Assembly: GCF_008642335.1 (NCBI RefSeq)
Contig: NZ_CP029191.1
Coordinates: 3,534,001 to 3,598,000, forward strand
Direction: 5' to 3'
DNA from: Streptomyces venezuelae
GTDB lineage: Bacteria; Actinomycetota; Actinomycetes; Streptomycetales; Streptomycetaceae
DNA: 64,000 nt
Below, piece by piece: positions 52,948-61,922 of the stretch (position 1 is the stretch's first letter; each line of letters begins with the position of its first letter). Under the pieces are notes generated by a model that was not told the origin of the DNA, made no database searches, and saw only the letters and a list, made by a program, of their open reading frames with translations. A program made the position numbers and the translations under genes.

Positions 52948-54144
52948 GTGAAAGCACGGATCGTGACGACTCGTTCACTCCCCGCAGCCTGCGCGCTGCT
53001 CGCGGTCTCCCTGACCGCTCTCGCCGCTCTCTGCGCCGTCCAGCACGTCCCGATGGCCGACACCCTGGTCTACCGTGCCGAGGGCGCCGCCGTCGCCAAC
53101 GGCAGCGACCTGTACGGGTTCACCGTCACCGAGTGGGAACTGCCCGCCACCTACCCGCCGTTCGCCGCGATCCTCTTCGTACCGACGACCTGGCTCCCCC
53201 TGGGCGCCCTGAAGACCGTCTTCCTGATCGGCAACGTCGCCCTCCTTCTCCTCCTGGTCCGCCTCTCCTGCGAGCTGGCCGGCCTCCGCGTCCGCGCGCC
53301 GGTCCTCTGCGCCGCGACCGCCCTCGCCCTGTGGCTCGAACCCGTCTTCCAGACCGTCCTGTTCGGCCAGATCAACCTCGCGCTCGCCTGCCTGGTCCTG
53401 TGGGACCTGACCCGGCCGCCGGGCGCCGTCGGCAAGGGGTTCGCGGTCGGTGTCGCGGCCGGGATCAAGCTGACGCCCGCCGTGTTCGTCATCTACCTGC
53501 TGCTGCGGGGGCGCGTGCGCGAGGCGGCCGTCGCGTGCGCCGGGTTCGTCGGCACCGTGCTGCTCGGCGCGCTGGTGCTCCCCGCGGCGAGTGTCGACTT
53601 CTGGACGCGGCGGGTCTTCGAGACAGGCCGGGTCGGCAAGGCGTGGATCGTCGACAACCAGTCGCTGCAGGGCCTGATCGCGCGGCTCCTGCACGACGCG
53701 GAGCCGGGCGCGGCCTGGGCCGTCCCGGCGGCGGTGACGGCCGTCGTCGGCCTCTGGCTGGTCCGCCGCGCGCCCGACGAACCGCGCGCGCTGCTCCTGG
53801 CCGCGTGCACGGCGCTGCTGGTCTCCCCGATCAGCTGGTCGCACCACTGGGTGTGGTGCGTACCGCTCCTGGCCGTCCTGATCGCGCGGGGCCGCCCGCG
53901 CCTGGCGGCGACGGTGGCGGCCCTCTTCACGGCCCGTACGTTCTGGCTGCTCCCGCACGAGGGCGCCCTGGACCTCCACCTGCCGTGGTGGCAGCAGGTG
54001 TTGGCGTCCCCGTACGCACTGCTCGCACTGGCGGTCTGGCCGGTGCTCGGACGCACGGATCCGTGTGTCCCTCAGCCCCCGGCCAGCAGCTCGTCCGCGT
54101 CCACGATGCGGTACGCGTACCCCTGCTCGGCGAGGAACCGCTGA
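52948..54144 (+). CDS. GT87-family (DUF2029) membrane glycosyltransferase
   Basis: A 398-residue polytopic protein with about nine or ten helices. GT87 markers are the first-loop Asp region MADTLVYRAEGAAVANGSDLYG, then ATYPPFAA and the GIKLTPAVF segment. Actinobacterial members transfer mannose from polyprenyl-phosphate to cell-wall glycolipids outside the membrane. The C-terminal 24 codons (from 54072) are antisense to the end of the convergent helicase, so the tail after WPVLGRTD is probably not conserved. Confidence 0.85.
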   Translation: MKARIVTTRSLPAACALLAVSLTALAALCAVQHVPMADTLVYRAEGAAVANGSDLYGFTVTEWELPATYPPFAAILFVPTTWLPLGALKTVFLIGNVALLLLLVRLSCELAGLRVRAPVLCAATALALWLEPVFQTVLFGQINLALACLVLWDLTRPPGAVGKGFAVGVAAGIKLTPAVFVIYLLLRGRVREAAVACAGFVGTVLLGALVLPAASVDFWTRRVFETGRVGKAWIVDNQSLQGLIARLLHDAEPGAAWAVPAAVTAVVGLWLVRRAPDEPRALLLAACTALLVSPISWSHHWVWCVPLLAVLIARGRPRLAATVAALFTARTFWLLPHEGALDLHLPWWQQVLASPYALLALAVWPVLGRTDPCVPQPPASSSSASTMRYAYPCSARNR

Positions 54145-55715
54145 CGGTGGGCGGCGAAGTCCTGGTCGATGGTGTCGCGCGCGACGACGGAGTAGAAGCG
54201 CGCCTCGTGCCCATCGGCCTTGGGCCGCAGCACGCGCCCGAGCCGCTGCGCCTCCTCCTGCCGCGACCCGAACGTGCCGGACACCTGGATGGCGACGGTC
54301 GCCTCGGGCAGGTCGATGGAGAAGTTGGCGACCTTGGAGACGACGAGGACGGAGATCTCGCCCTCGCGGAACGCGTCGAAGAGCTTCTCGCGCTGCGCGT
54401 TGGTCGTCTCGCCCTTGATGACGGGCGCGTCGAGGTGTTCGCCGAGCTCGTCGAGCTGGTCGATGTACTGCCCGATGACGAGCGTCTGCTCGCCCGCGTG
54501 CTTCTTGACCAGCGCCTCCGTCACCTTGCGCTTGGTGGCGGTGGTGGCGCAGAAGCGGTACTTCTCCTCGGCCTCCGCCGTGGCGTACGCGAGCCGCTCG
54601 CTGTCGGTGAGGTTGACGCGCACCTCGACGCAGTCGGCGGGCGCGATGTAGCCCTGCGCCTCGATCTCCTTCCACGGCGCGTCGAACCGCTTGGGCCCGA
54701 TGAGCGAGAACACGTCGGACTCGCGCCCGTCCTCGCGCACGAGGGTCGCGGTCAGCCCGAGACGGCGCCGTGCCTGGAGGTCGGCGGTGAACTTGAAGAC
54801 CGGCGCGGGCAGCAGGTGCACCTCGTCGTAGATGACGAGGCCCCAGTCGCGCGAGTCGAAGAGTTCGAGGTGCGGGTAGATGCCCTTCCGCTTCGTCGTG
54901 AGCACCTGGTACGTGGCGATCGTGACGGGCCGGATCTCCTTGCGCGTCCCGCTGTACTCGCCGATCTCGTCCTCCGTCAGGGAGGTCCGCTTCACCAGTT
55001 CGTGCTTCCACTGGCGGGCGGAGACCGTGTTGGTGACGAGGATGAGCGTGGTGGCCTTGGCCTGCGCCATGGCCCCGGCACCGACGAGGGTCTTCCCCGC
55101 ACCGCAGGGCAGGACGACGACACCGCTGCCGCCGTGCCAGAAGCCCTCGACGGCCTGCTGCTGGTAGGGGCGGAGCGACCAGCCCGCCTCGTCCAGGTCG
55201 ATCTTGTGCGCCTCGCCGTCGACGTAACCGGCGAGGTCCTCGGCGGGCCAGCCCAGCTTCAGCAGCGTCTGCTTGATCTGGCCGCGCTCGGAGGGGTGCA
55301 CGGCGACGGTGTCCGGGTCGAGACGGGCGCCGACGAGCGGCTGGACCTTCTTCGACCGCAGGATCTCCTCCAGGACCGGCCGGTCGGTGGTGGTGAGGAC
55401 GAGACCGTGGGTGGGGTGCTTGGAGAGCGTGAGGCGTCCGTACCGCGCCATCGTCTCGGCGACGTCGACGAGCAGCGCGTGCGGCACGGGGTACCGCGAG
55501 AACTCCACGAGCGCGTCGACGACCTGCTCCGCGTCGTGCCCGGCGGCCCGCGCGTTCCACAGCCCGAGCGGGGTGACCCGGTAGGTGTGGATGTGCTCGG
55601 GCGCGCGCTCCAGCTCCGCGAACGGCGCGATGGCACGACGGCAGGCCTCCGCCTGCTCGTGGTCGACCTCGAGCAGGAGAGTCTTGTCCGACTGGACGAT
55701 GAGGGGACCGTTCAC
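54072..55715 (-). CDS. XPB-type DNA repair helicase (Ercc3 homologue)
   Basis: A 547-residue superfamily 2 helicase. The N-terminal XPB damage-recognition region precedes motif I LPCGAGKTLVG, motif II VIYDEVHLLP, motif III LTATLVREDG and motif VI EEAQRLGRVLRPK. Mycobacterial XPB unwinds 3' to 5'; its cellular role in bacteria is uncertain. GTG at 55715 has AAAGGG 7 nt upstream; an open frame before it is Arg-rich. Its gene lies near the helicase-associated protein at 56.7 kb, a pairing also seen in mycobacteria (Rv0861c and Rv0862c as I recall). Confidence 0.94.
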   Translation of the reverse strand: MNGPLIVQSDKTLLLEVDHEQAEACRRAIAPFAELERAPEHIHTYRVTPLGLWNARAAGHDAEQVVDALVEFSRYPVPHALLVDVAETMARYGRLTLSKHPTHGLVLTTTDRPVLEEILRSKKVQPLVGARLDPDTVAVHPSERGQIKQTLLKLGWPAEDLAGYVDGEAHKIDLDEAGWSLRPYQQQAVEGFWHGGSGVVVLPCGAGKTLVGAGAMAQAKATTLILVTNTVSARQWKHELVKRTSLTEDEIGEYSGTRKEIRPVTIATYQVLTTKRKGIYPHLELFDSRDWGLVIYDEVHLLPAPVFKFTADLQARRRLGLTATLVREDGRESDVFSLIGPKRFDAPWKEIEAQGYIAPADCVEVRVNLTDSERLAYATAEAEEKYRFCATTATKRKVTEALVKKHAGEQTLVIGQYIDQLDELGEHLDAPVIKGETTNAQREKLFDAFREGEISVLVVSKVANFSIDLPEATVAIQVSGTFGSRQEEAQRLGRVLRPKADGHEARFYSVVARDTIDQDFAAHRQRFLAEQGYAYRIVDADELLAGG

Positions 55716-55846
55716 GCGAGCGCCCTTTCCGTAGGCCAAACGTCCAGTGTGCCGCACCGGCGGCGGTACGCGGGGAGCGCGCGGGCGGTACGCGGGGAGC
55801 GAAAGCGGCTGTACCGGGACGCGGCCGCCGCCCCATATTGGTGATC

Positions 55847-56602
55847 ATGCTGACCCGAGTGGCCGTCCTCTCCGACATCCATGGCGTCCTGCCCGCCCTC
55901 GAAGCCGTCCTCGCGGAACCCGAGGTGCGGGCGGCGGACCGGGTGGTGCTGACCGGTGACATCACGGCGGGACCACAGCCCGCCGAAGTCCTCGACCTGC
56001 TCGCGGGGCTCGGCGACCGCGCCGTCCTCATCAGCGGCAACGCCGACCGCGAGCTGCTCGAATACCGCCGCGGCGACCGCGACACCATCCCCGACCCCAT
56101 CGGCCCCTGGGCGGCCGACCAGCTCCGCGCGGACCACCTCGACCTCCTCGCGCGGCTCCCGAAGTCGGCGCGCCTCACCCTCGCCGGCCTCGGCGACGTC
56201 CTGTTCTGCCACGCCACGCCCCGCGACGACGAGGAGATCGTCCTCGTCGACTCCCGCCCCGAACGGTGGGCGGAGGTCCTCGACGGCGTCGACCCCGCCG
56301 TGCGCACGGTGGTGTGCGGCCACACCCACATGCCGTTCGTCCGCCTCGCCCACGGCCGCACGGTCGTCAACCCCGGCAGCGTCGGCATGCCCTACGGCCG
56401 CGCGGGCGCCCACTGGGCGCTCCTGGGCCCCGGCATCGACCTGCGCACGACCCCGTACGACATCGACGCGGCCGTCACCCGCCTGACCCGCGAGTGCGCC
56501 TACCCCGGCATCGCGGAGTGGGCGGACCACTACCTGCAGGCCCGCGACAGCGACGCGGAGGCGCTCGCGGTGTTCGGACCGCTGGACGGACGGCGGGGGT
56601 AG
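55847..56602 (+). CDS. Calcineurin-like metallophosphoesterase
   Basis: A 251-residue phosphoesterase. Motifs are SDIHG (D-x-H), GDITAG, GNADRE (G-N-x-D/E), CHATPRDD and GHTHMP (G-H-x-H). It belongs to the group of YfcE/MJ0936-like enzymes. Natural substrate unknown. ATG at 55847 is preceded at 7 nt by CATATT. TTG and GTG start codons 9 and 6 nt upstream are alternatives. It sits between the XPB helicase and the helicase-associated gene. Confidence 0.9.
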   Translation: MLTRVAVLSDIHGVLPALEAVLAEPEVRAADRVVLTGDITAGPQPAEVLDLLAGLGDRAVLISGNADRELLEYRRGDRDTIPDPIGPWAADQLRADHLDLLARLPKSARLTLAGLGDVLFCHATPRDDEEIVLVDSRPERWAEVLDGVDPAVRTVVCGHTHMPFVRLAHGRTVVNPGSVGMPYGRAGAHWALLGPGIDLRTTPYDIDAAVTRLTRECAYPGIAEWADHYLQARDSDAEALAVFGPLDGRRG

Positions 56603-56675
56603 GACGCGTGGGGGCAGGACGCATGGGGGCGGGCTCGCACGGGCGTCAGCACACCGGGGACACGGCCCGACCCGC

Positions 56676-56681
56676 TAACGT
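56676..56681 (+). promoter_or_regulatory. -10 box of leaderless helicase-associated gene
   Basis: TAACGT ends 7 nt before the ATG at 56689. Confidence 0.5.
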
Positions 56682-56688
56682 GAACCGG

Positions 56689-59409
56689 ATGAGCCCCGAC
56701 GAGCCGCAGACCACGGACAGCGCCGACGCGAGCGTCACCGCGCGGGTCACCGCACCGCCGCGTGCGGCGGACGTGCCGCGATCCCTCGCCGAAGCGCTCC
56801 GGTCGCGTGGGGACGACGCGCTCGCCGACCTGCTGCGGGCCCGCCCCGACCTCCTCAACCCCGTGCCGAACGACCTCACCCAGCTCGCCACCCGCGCCGG
56901 GACCCGGGCGTCCGTGGTACGTGCGCTGGAGCGGCTCGACCGGTTCGCGCAGCAGGTCGCCGAGGCGCTCGCCGTGGCGTCGGAGCCCGCCTCGTACGAC
57001 GAGGTGCGCAGGCTGCTCGCGGGCGACGACGGGGACGCCGCCGTCGAGGCCGCCCTGCCGCGCGCCCTCGCCACGCTCCACGAGCAGGCGCTGGTGTGGG
57101 GGCCCGACGACCGCCTGCGTCTGGTGCGCACGGCCCGCGAACTCCTCGCCCCCACCCCGCAGCACCCGTCCCCGACCGGTCTCGGCCCCACCGTCGCCGA
57201 GGCCACGGCCGGGATGTCGCCGACCCGCATCCAGGACATCGTCACGGCGGCGGGCCTGCCGACGACGCACGACCCGGTGTCGGCCGTGCGCTCGCTGACC
57301 GCGCTTTTCACAGACCGTACGCGGATGTCGGCGCTGCTCGACGAGGCGCCCGCGGAGTCCGTCGAGGTGCTGTCCCGGCTCGTGTGGGGCCCTCCCTACG
57401 GCCAGGTCACCGCCGACCCGGCACGCCACCTGCGCTGGCTCCTCGACCGCGGCCTGCTCCTCCCCACCGCGCCCGGCACGGTCGTGCTGCCCCGCGAGGC
57501 GGCCCTGCACCTGCGCGCGGGCCGCGCCCACCGCACGCCCGAGCCGGTGCCGCCGCCCGTCGAGGCGGCCCGCGAATACCGTCCACAGGTTGTGGACGCG
57601 GCCGCCGCCGGCCAGGCGTACACCGCGCTCGCCACCGTCGAGGAACTCCTCAAGGACTGGGACGAGGGCGGCCCCGCGGTGCTGCGCGCGGGCGGTCTCA
57701 GCGTCCGCGACCTGAAGCGGACCGCGGTCGCCCTCGACACGTCCGAGCCGCTCGCCGCGTTCTGGGTCGAACTGGCCTACGCGGCGGGGCTGCTCGCCTC
57801 CGACGGCGAGGCCGACGAGCGGTACGCCGCGACGCCCGCGTACGACACGTGGCAGGAGCTGCCCGCGGCCGAGCGGTGGTCGGCGCTCGCCACGGCGTGG
57901 CTCGCGGCCACGCGCACGGCGGGGCTCGTGGGCGGCCGCGACGGCAAGGACCGCACGCTGTCCGCGCTCGGCCCGCACCTGGACCGGTCGACGGCCCCCG
58001 AGGTACGGCACCGGGTGCTCGCGCTCGCCGCCGCGCTGCCCGAGGGCACGGCGCCCACCCCCGACTCCCTCCTGTCCCGCCTCCGCTGGGAGCGCCCCTC
58101 CGCCTCCCGCGGCCGCCCCGGCCAGGACGGCACGCCGACCCCGTCCGACGCCCCGCCCCCACAGGACCTCCGCTCCCGCATCGCCCAGTGGACGCTGAAC
58201 GAGGCGGAGTTGCTGGGGGTGACGGGGAGGGGGGCGCTCTCCTCGCATGGGCGGGCGCTGCTGTCCGGGTTCGCGGCGGGTTCCGTGACCGGGGCGGGCT
58301 CCGGGGCCGGGGCCGGTGCGGGTTCCGGGTTCGGCGCGGGCTCCGGGGCCGAGGCCGGCTCAGGTGCCCGGTCCGGCGCGGGTTCCGGGTCCGGCGCGGG
58401 CTCCGTCTCGGGTTACGGGTTCGGCGCCGGGAGCTTGGTCGCCGACGCGACCGCCGAGCGGGATCTCGCCGCCGCCCATGCCGCGCGGCTTCTCGCGCCC
58501 CTCCTTCCCGAGCCCCTCGACCACGTCCTGCTCCAGGCCGACCTCACCGCCGTGGCCCCCGGCCCGTTGGAGCGGCCGCTCGGCGACGCGCTCGCCGTCC
58601 TCGCCGACGTGGAGTCCAAGGGCGGCGCCACGGTCTACCGCTTCACGCCCGGTTCCGTACGCCGCGCCCTCGACGCCGGGCAGTCCGCGTCCGACCTGCA
58701 CGCCTTCCTCGCCGCGCACTCCCGTACGCCCGTCCCGCAGCCCCTCGCCTACCTCATCGACGACGTGGCGCGGAAACACGGCCACCTGCGGATCGGCGCC
58801 GCCTCCGCGTACGTCCGCTGCGACGACGAGGCCCTCCTCAACGAGATCCTCGCCGACAAGCGCGCCCAGAGCCTGCGGCTGCGCCGCCTCGCGCCCACCG
58901 TGCTCGCCGCCCAGGCGGACCCCGGCACGCTCCTCGACGGGCTGCGCGCGATGGGGTTCGCGCCGGCGGCGGAGAGCGCGGAGGGCGACGTCCTGATCAC
59001 CCGCGCGCATGCCCACCGCACGCCTCCCCGTTCCGCCCCCGAGCCGGTGCCGGACGGGCCGCCGCTGCCCGGCGACACGCTCATCGGGGCGGCCGTGCGG
59101 GCGATCCGGGCGGGGGACCTGGCGTCGACGGCGCCGCGCAAGGAGACGCCGACGTCCGCGTCGCCGTCGGACGGCCGACTCCCCCGGACCACGGCCGCGG
59201 AGACCCTCGCCACGATGCAGGCGGCGGTCCTCACGGGGGAGGCGCTGTGGATCGGTTACGTGAACGCGGAGGGGACGGCGAGTCAGCGGGTCATCGCGCC
59301 GGTTCGGGTCGAGGGCGGGTTCGTGACGGCGTACGACCACACGGCGGATGAGGTCCGTACGTATCCCTTGCACAGGGTCACGGGGGTGGCGGAACTCGCG
59401 GACGACTGA
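56689..59409 (+). CDS. Helicase-associated domain protein (XPB partner)
   Basis: A 906-residue protein of the actinobacterial helicase-associated family. The N-terminal 350 residues are winged-helix and helical repeats (LRSRGDDALADLLRARPDLL, RASVVRALERLDRFAQQVAEAL). The C-terminal part has LLQADLTAVAPGPLERPLG and LIDDVARKHGHLRIGAASAYVR, as in Helicase_C_3, and ends with a WYL-like WIGYVNAEGTASQRVIAPVRVEGGFVTAYDH. No ATPase motif is present. A Gly/Ala/Ser tract of about 55 residues (about 527-582) splits the conserved halves. Likely works with the nearby XPB helicase. Confidence 0.86.
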   Translation: MSPDEPQTTDSADASVTARVTAPPRAADVPRSLAEALRSRGDDALADLLRARPDLLNPVPNDLTQLATRAGTRASVVRALERLDRFAQQVAEALAVASEPASYDEVRRLLAGDDGDAAVEAALPRALATLHEQALVWGPDDRLRLVRTARELLAPTPQHPSPTGLGPTVAEATAGMSPTRIQDIVTAAGLPTTHDPVSAVRSLTALFTDRTRMSALLDEAPAESVEVLSRLVWGPPYGQVTADPARHLRWLLDRGLLLPTAPGTVVLPREAALHLRAGRAHRTPEPVPPPVEAAREYRPQVVDAAAAGQAYTALATVEELLKDWDEGGPAVLRAGGLSVRDLKRTAVALDTSEPLAAFWVELAYAAGLLASDGEADERYAATPAYDTWQELPAAERWSALATAWLAATRTAGLVGGRDGKDRTLSALGPHLDRSTAPEVRHRVLALAAALPEGTAPTPDSLLSRLRWERPSASRGRPGQDGTPTPSDAPPPQDLRSRIAQWTLNEAELLGVTGRGALSSHGRALLSGFAAGSVTGAGSGAGAGAGSGFGAGSGAEAGSGARSGAGSGSGAGSVSGYGFGAGSLVADATAERDLAAAHAARLLAPLLPEPLDHVLLQADLTAVAPGPLERPLGDALAVLADVESKGGATVYRFTPGSVRRALDAGQSASDLHAFLAAHSRTPVPQPLAYLIDDVARKHGHLRIGAASAYVRCDDEALLNEILADKRAQSLRLRRLAPTVLAAQADPGTLLDGLRAMGFAPAAESAEGDVLITRAHAHRTPPRSAPEPVPDGPPLPGDTLIGAAVRAIRAGDLASTAPRKETPTSASPSDGRLPRTTAAETLATMQAAVLTGEALWIGYVNAEGTASQRVIAPVRVEGGFVTAYDHTADEVRTYPLHRVTGVAELADD
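58266..58437. repeat. Imperfect Gly/Ala/Ser-coding repeats inside the helicase-associated gene
   Basis: Repeats built on GGTTCCGGG and GGCGCGGGCTCCGG encode alternating Gly, Ala and Ser, interrupted by Phe and Arg. They code for a flexible linker within the gene and show no frame break. Confidence 0.75.
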
Positions 59410-59448
59410 ACGGGATCGGGCGTCCCGCCTTGCGGGTGCGGGTCCGTG

Positions 59449-59622
59449 GTGGTCGCTCGCGCAGTTCCCCGCGCCCCTGCCCCCGAAAACCCCCCGCGCC
59501 GCGGCAGGACAGCCCGCCTTCCCGGTGCGGGCCCGTCGTGGTCGCTCGCGCAGTTCCCCGCGCCCCTAAAAGGCACCCCGCACCGCAGCGTGCCGGCCCA
59601 CCCTGCGCGACCAGCCACGACG
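59449..59622. repeat. Dispersed element: two direct 30-bp copies and an inverted part
   Basis: Identical 30-bp copies lie at 59449-59478 and 59538-59567, each containing GCGCAGTTCCCCGCGCCCCT. CTGCGCGACCAGCCACGACG at 59603-59622 is the inverse of part of the copy at 17.6 kb. They fill most of the 377-nt gap after the helicase-associated gene and could end its transcript. The remainder (59623-59786) holds the next promoter region. Confidence 0.8.
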
Positions 59623-59719
59623 AAGCCGCGCCCGGACGTCCGCCCCGGCTAATTCGTTGGCCCCCGCAGGTACCCGCCGCCTAGGATGCCTCCTTCCCGC
59701 CTCCCCCGCGGAGCGCCGT

Positions 59720-59740
59720 CGACCGGACGGAAACCGGTCG
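59720..59740. promoter_or_regulatory. Inverted repeat in the leader of the HelD/HelR-like gene
   Basis: CGACCGG (59720-59726) and CCGGTCG (59734-59740) are perfect inverted copies with a 7-nt gap, 46 nt before the start. Could be an operator or leader stem-loop. It does not match the rifamycin-associated element known before helR. Confidence 0.4.
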
Positions 59741-59786
59741 GCCACAGGTCCGCACAACCACCACGCGAAACCGCCGGAGGCACCCC

Positions 59787-61883
59787 GTGCACGTCCAAGA
59801 CGGCCAGCAGGACCAGGACGGCCGCCCCGACCCCCTCTCCAGGGAGCGCCGGCACCTCGCCGCCTCCCGCGCCGCCCTCCGCGCCATGCGCGAGGACGCC
59901 GAGGCCCTCGACATCCGTGACGTCACCGCCAACTGGGTGAACGCCGCGGTCCTGTCGCGGCAGCTGGAGGAGCGGATCAAGTCCCTTGCCGATCTCGCGC
60001 ACACCCCGCTGTTCTTCGGGCGGCTCGACTACCTGCACGCCCCCGGCGCCGAACAGGCCGAGGGCGCCGAGGGGGAGCAGTTCTACATCGGGCGGCGGCA
60101 CGTGCACGACGCCGACGGGGACCCGATGGTCATCGACTGGCGCGCACCCGTCTCGCAGCCGTTCTACCGCGCCTCGAAGAAGGACCCGATGGACATCGCG
60201 CTGCGGCGCCGCTTCGGGTACACGGGCGGCGACCTCACCGCGTACGAGGACGAGCACCTCAGCGACCCGGCCGAGGCCGAGCGGACCAGCGAGCTGCTCC
60301 AGCGGGAGATCGAGCGGCCGCGCGTCGGACCGATGCGGGACATCGTCGCCACCATCCAGCCGGAGCAGGACGAGATCGTCCGGAGCGGGCTGGGAGGGAG
60401 CGTGTGCGTGCAAGGGGGCCCCGGGACCGGGAAGACCGCCGTCGGGCTGCACCGGGTCGCCTATCTGCTGTACGCCCACCGCGAGCGCCTCGCCCGCACC
60501 GGCACCCTCGTCATCGGGCCCAACGCCTCCTTCCTGCACTACATCGAGCAGGTGCTGCCCGCCCTCGGCGAGCTGGAGGTCAAGCAGGCCACCGTCGACG
60601 ACCTCGTCGCCCACGTGGAGGTGCGCGGCACGGACGACGCCGCGGCCGCCCTCGTCAAGGGCGACGCCCGCATGGCCGAGGTGCTGCGCAACGCCGTGCG
60701 CTCGCACGTCACCCTGCCCACGGAGCCCGTCGTGGTCGTGCGCGGTTCGCGCAGGTGGCGGATTCCGTCGTACGAGTTGGAGGAGATCGTCCGCGAGCTG
60801 CTCGCGCGGGACATTCGGTATGGCGCCGCGCGCGAGGCCCTGCCGCAGCGCATCGCGCACGCCGTGCTCGTCCGCATGGAACAGGCGGGCGAGGCGCCGG
60901 ACGACCGCGTGCAGGACGCCGTGGCCCGCAACGCCGCGGTGAAGGCGGCCGTGAAGGCGGTGTGGCCGGCCGTCGAGCCCGCGAAGCTCGTGCTGCGGCT
61001 GCTGTCCGACGCCGAGTTCCTCGCCGCGCACGCGGAGGGGGTGCTGAGTGCCGGGGAGCAGAAGGCCATCCTCTGGACCAAGCCCGCCCGGAGCGTGAAG
61101 TCCGCCAAGTGGTCCGCCGCGGACGCCGTCCTCATCGACGAGGCCGCCGACCTCGTCGCCCGCACCCACTCCCTGGGCCACGTGGTGCTCGACGAGGCGC
61201 AGGACCTGTCACCGATGCAGTACCGCGCGGTGGGCCGCCGCTGCACGACCGGCTCGGCGACCGTGCTGGGCGACCTCGCGCAGGGCACCACCCCGTGGGC
61301 GACCCGGAGTTGGGACGAGGCGCTGGCGCACCTCGGCAAGGACGGCGCCGTGGTGGAGGAGCTGACGGCCGGTTTCCGCGTACCGCGCGAGGTCATCGCG
61401 TACGCCTCGCGGCTGCTGCCGGACATCGCGCCCGGACTCACGGCGGTCGACTCGGTGCGCGAGTCGCCGGGGTCGCTCGCGGTGCGCCGGGTGACAACCA
61501 CCACGGACGACGCCCTCGATGCCGGGCGTCTCGACGCCGAGTGTGTCGACGCCTGCGTCGAGTCGCTGCGGCAGGAGGGTTCCGTCGGTCTCATCGCCGC
61601 CGACGCGCGCGTTCCCGCCCTCGCCGACGCGCTGACAGCGGCCGGGATCACGTATCTCGACCCCGGTCAGGAGACGACGCCCGACACCCGGCTCACGCTC
61701 GTGCCCGCGTCCCTCGCGAAGGGTCTGGAGTACGACTACGTGGTGCTCGACGAGCCGTCGGCCGTCGTGGCCGGTGAGCCCGACGAGCGCACGGGCCTGC
61801 GCCGTCTGTACGTGGCGCTGACCCGTGCCGTGTCGGGCCTGATCGTCGTCCACGCGGACGACCTGCCGGAGCAGTTGGCATAG
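59787..61883 (+). CDS. HelD/HelR-family RNA polymerase recycling ATPase
   Basis: A 698-residue UvrD/Rep-like ATPase. An N-terminal coiled coil (about 18-70) precedes YIGRRHVHDADGDPMVIDWRAPVS, a strand set typical of HelD. Walker A is GGPGTGKT (about 211), and Walker B with motif II is VVLDEAQDLSPMQYRAVGRR. Motif VI is LYVALTRAVSGLIVVH. HelD proteins pry open stalled RNA polymerase; HelR versions also displace rifampicin. GTG at 59787 has GGAGG 6 nt upstream. No rifamycin-associated element is seen upstream, so a rifampicin-induced role is not supported. Confidence 0.85.
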   Translation: MHVQDGQQDQDGRPDPLSRERRHLAASRAALRAMREDAEALDIRDVTANWVNAAVLSRQLEERIKSLADLAHTPLFFGRLDYLHAPGAEQAEGAEGEQFYIGRRHVHDADGDPMVIDWRAPVSQPFYRASKKDPMDIALRRRFGYTGGDLTAYEDEHLSDPAEAERTSELLQREIERPRVGPMRDIVATIQPEQDEIVRSGLGGSVCVQGGPGTGKTAVGLHRVAYLLYAHRERLARTGTLVIGPNASFLHYIEQVLPALGELEVKQATVDDLVAHVEVRGTDDAAAALVKGDARMAEVLRNAVRSHVTLPTEPVVVVRGSRRWRIPSYELEEIVRELLARDIRYGAAREALPQRIAHAVLVRMEQAGEAPDDRVQDAVARNAAVKAAVKAVWPAVEPAKLVLRLLSDAEFLAAHAEGVLSAGEQKAILWTKPARSVKSAKWSAADAVLIDEAADLVARTHSLGHVVLDEAQDLSPMQYRAVGRRCTTGSATVLGDLAQGTTPWATRSWDEALAHLGKDGAVVEELTAGFRVPREVIAYASRLLPDIAPGLTAVDSVRESPGSLAVRRVTTTTDDALDAGRLDAECVDACVESLRQEGSVGLIAADARVPALADALTAAGITYLDPGQETTPDTRLTLVPASLAKGLEYDYVVLDEPSAVVAGEPDERTGLRRLYVALTRAVSGLIVVHADDLPEQLA

Positions 61884-61918
61884 AGCCGGTTGGCTTGGAG
61901 CCGGTTGGCTTGGAGCCA
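61884..61918. repeat. 15-bp tandem repeat after the HelD/HelR-like gene
   Basis: GAGCCGGTTGGCTTG occurs twice in tandem with a partial third copy, between the HelD/HelR-like stop and the convergent DUF2165 stop. Confidence 0.75.
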
Positions 61919-61922
61919 GCCC

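Noticed and set aside
59410..59786. Rifamycin-associated element before the HelD/HelR-like gene
   Set aside because: No sequence close to the GGGGCTTGC-type consensus was found on either strand.
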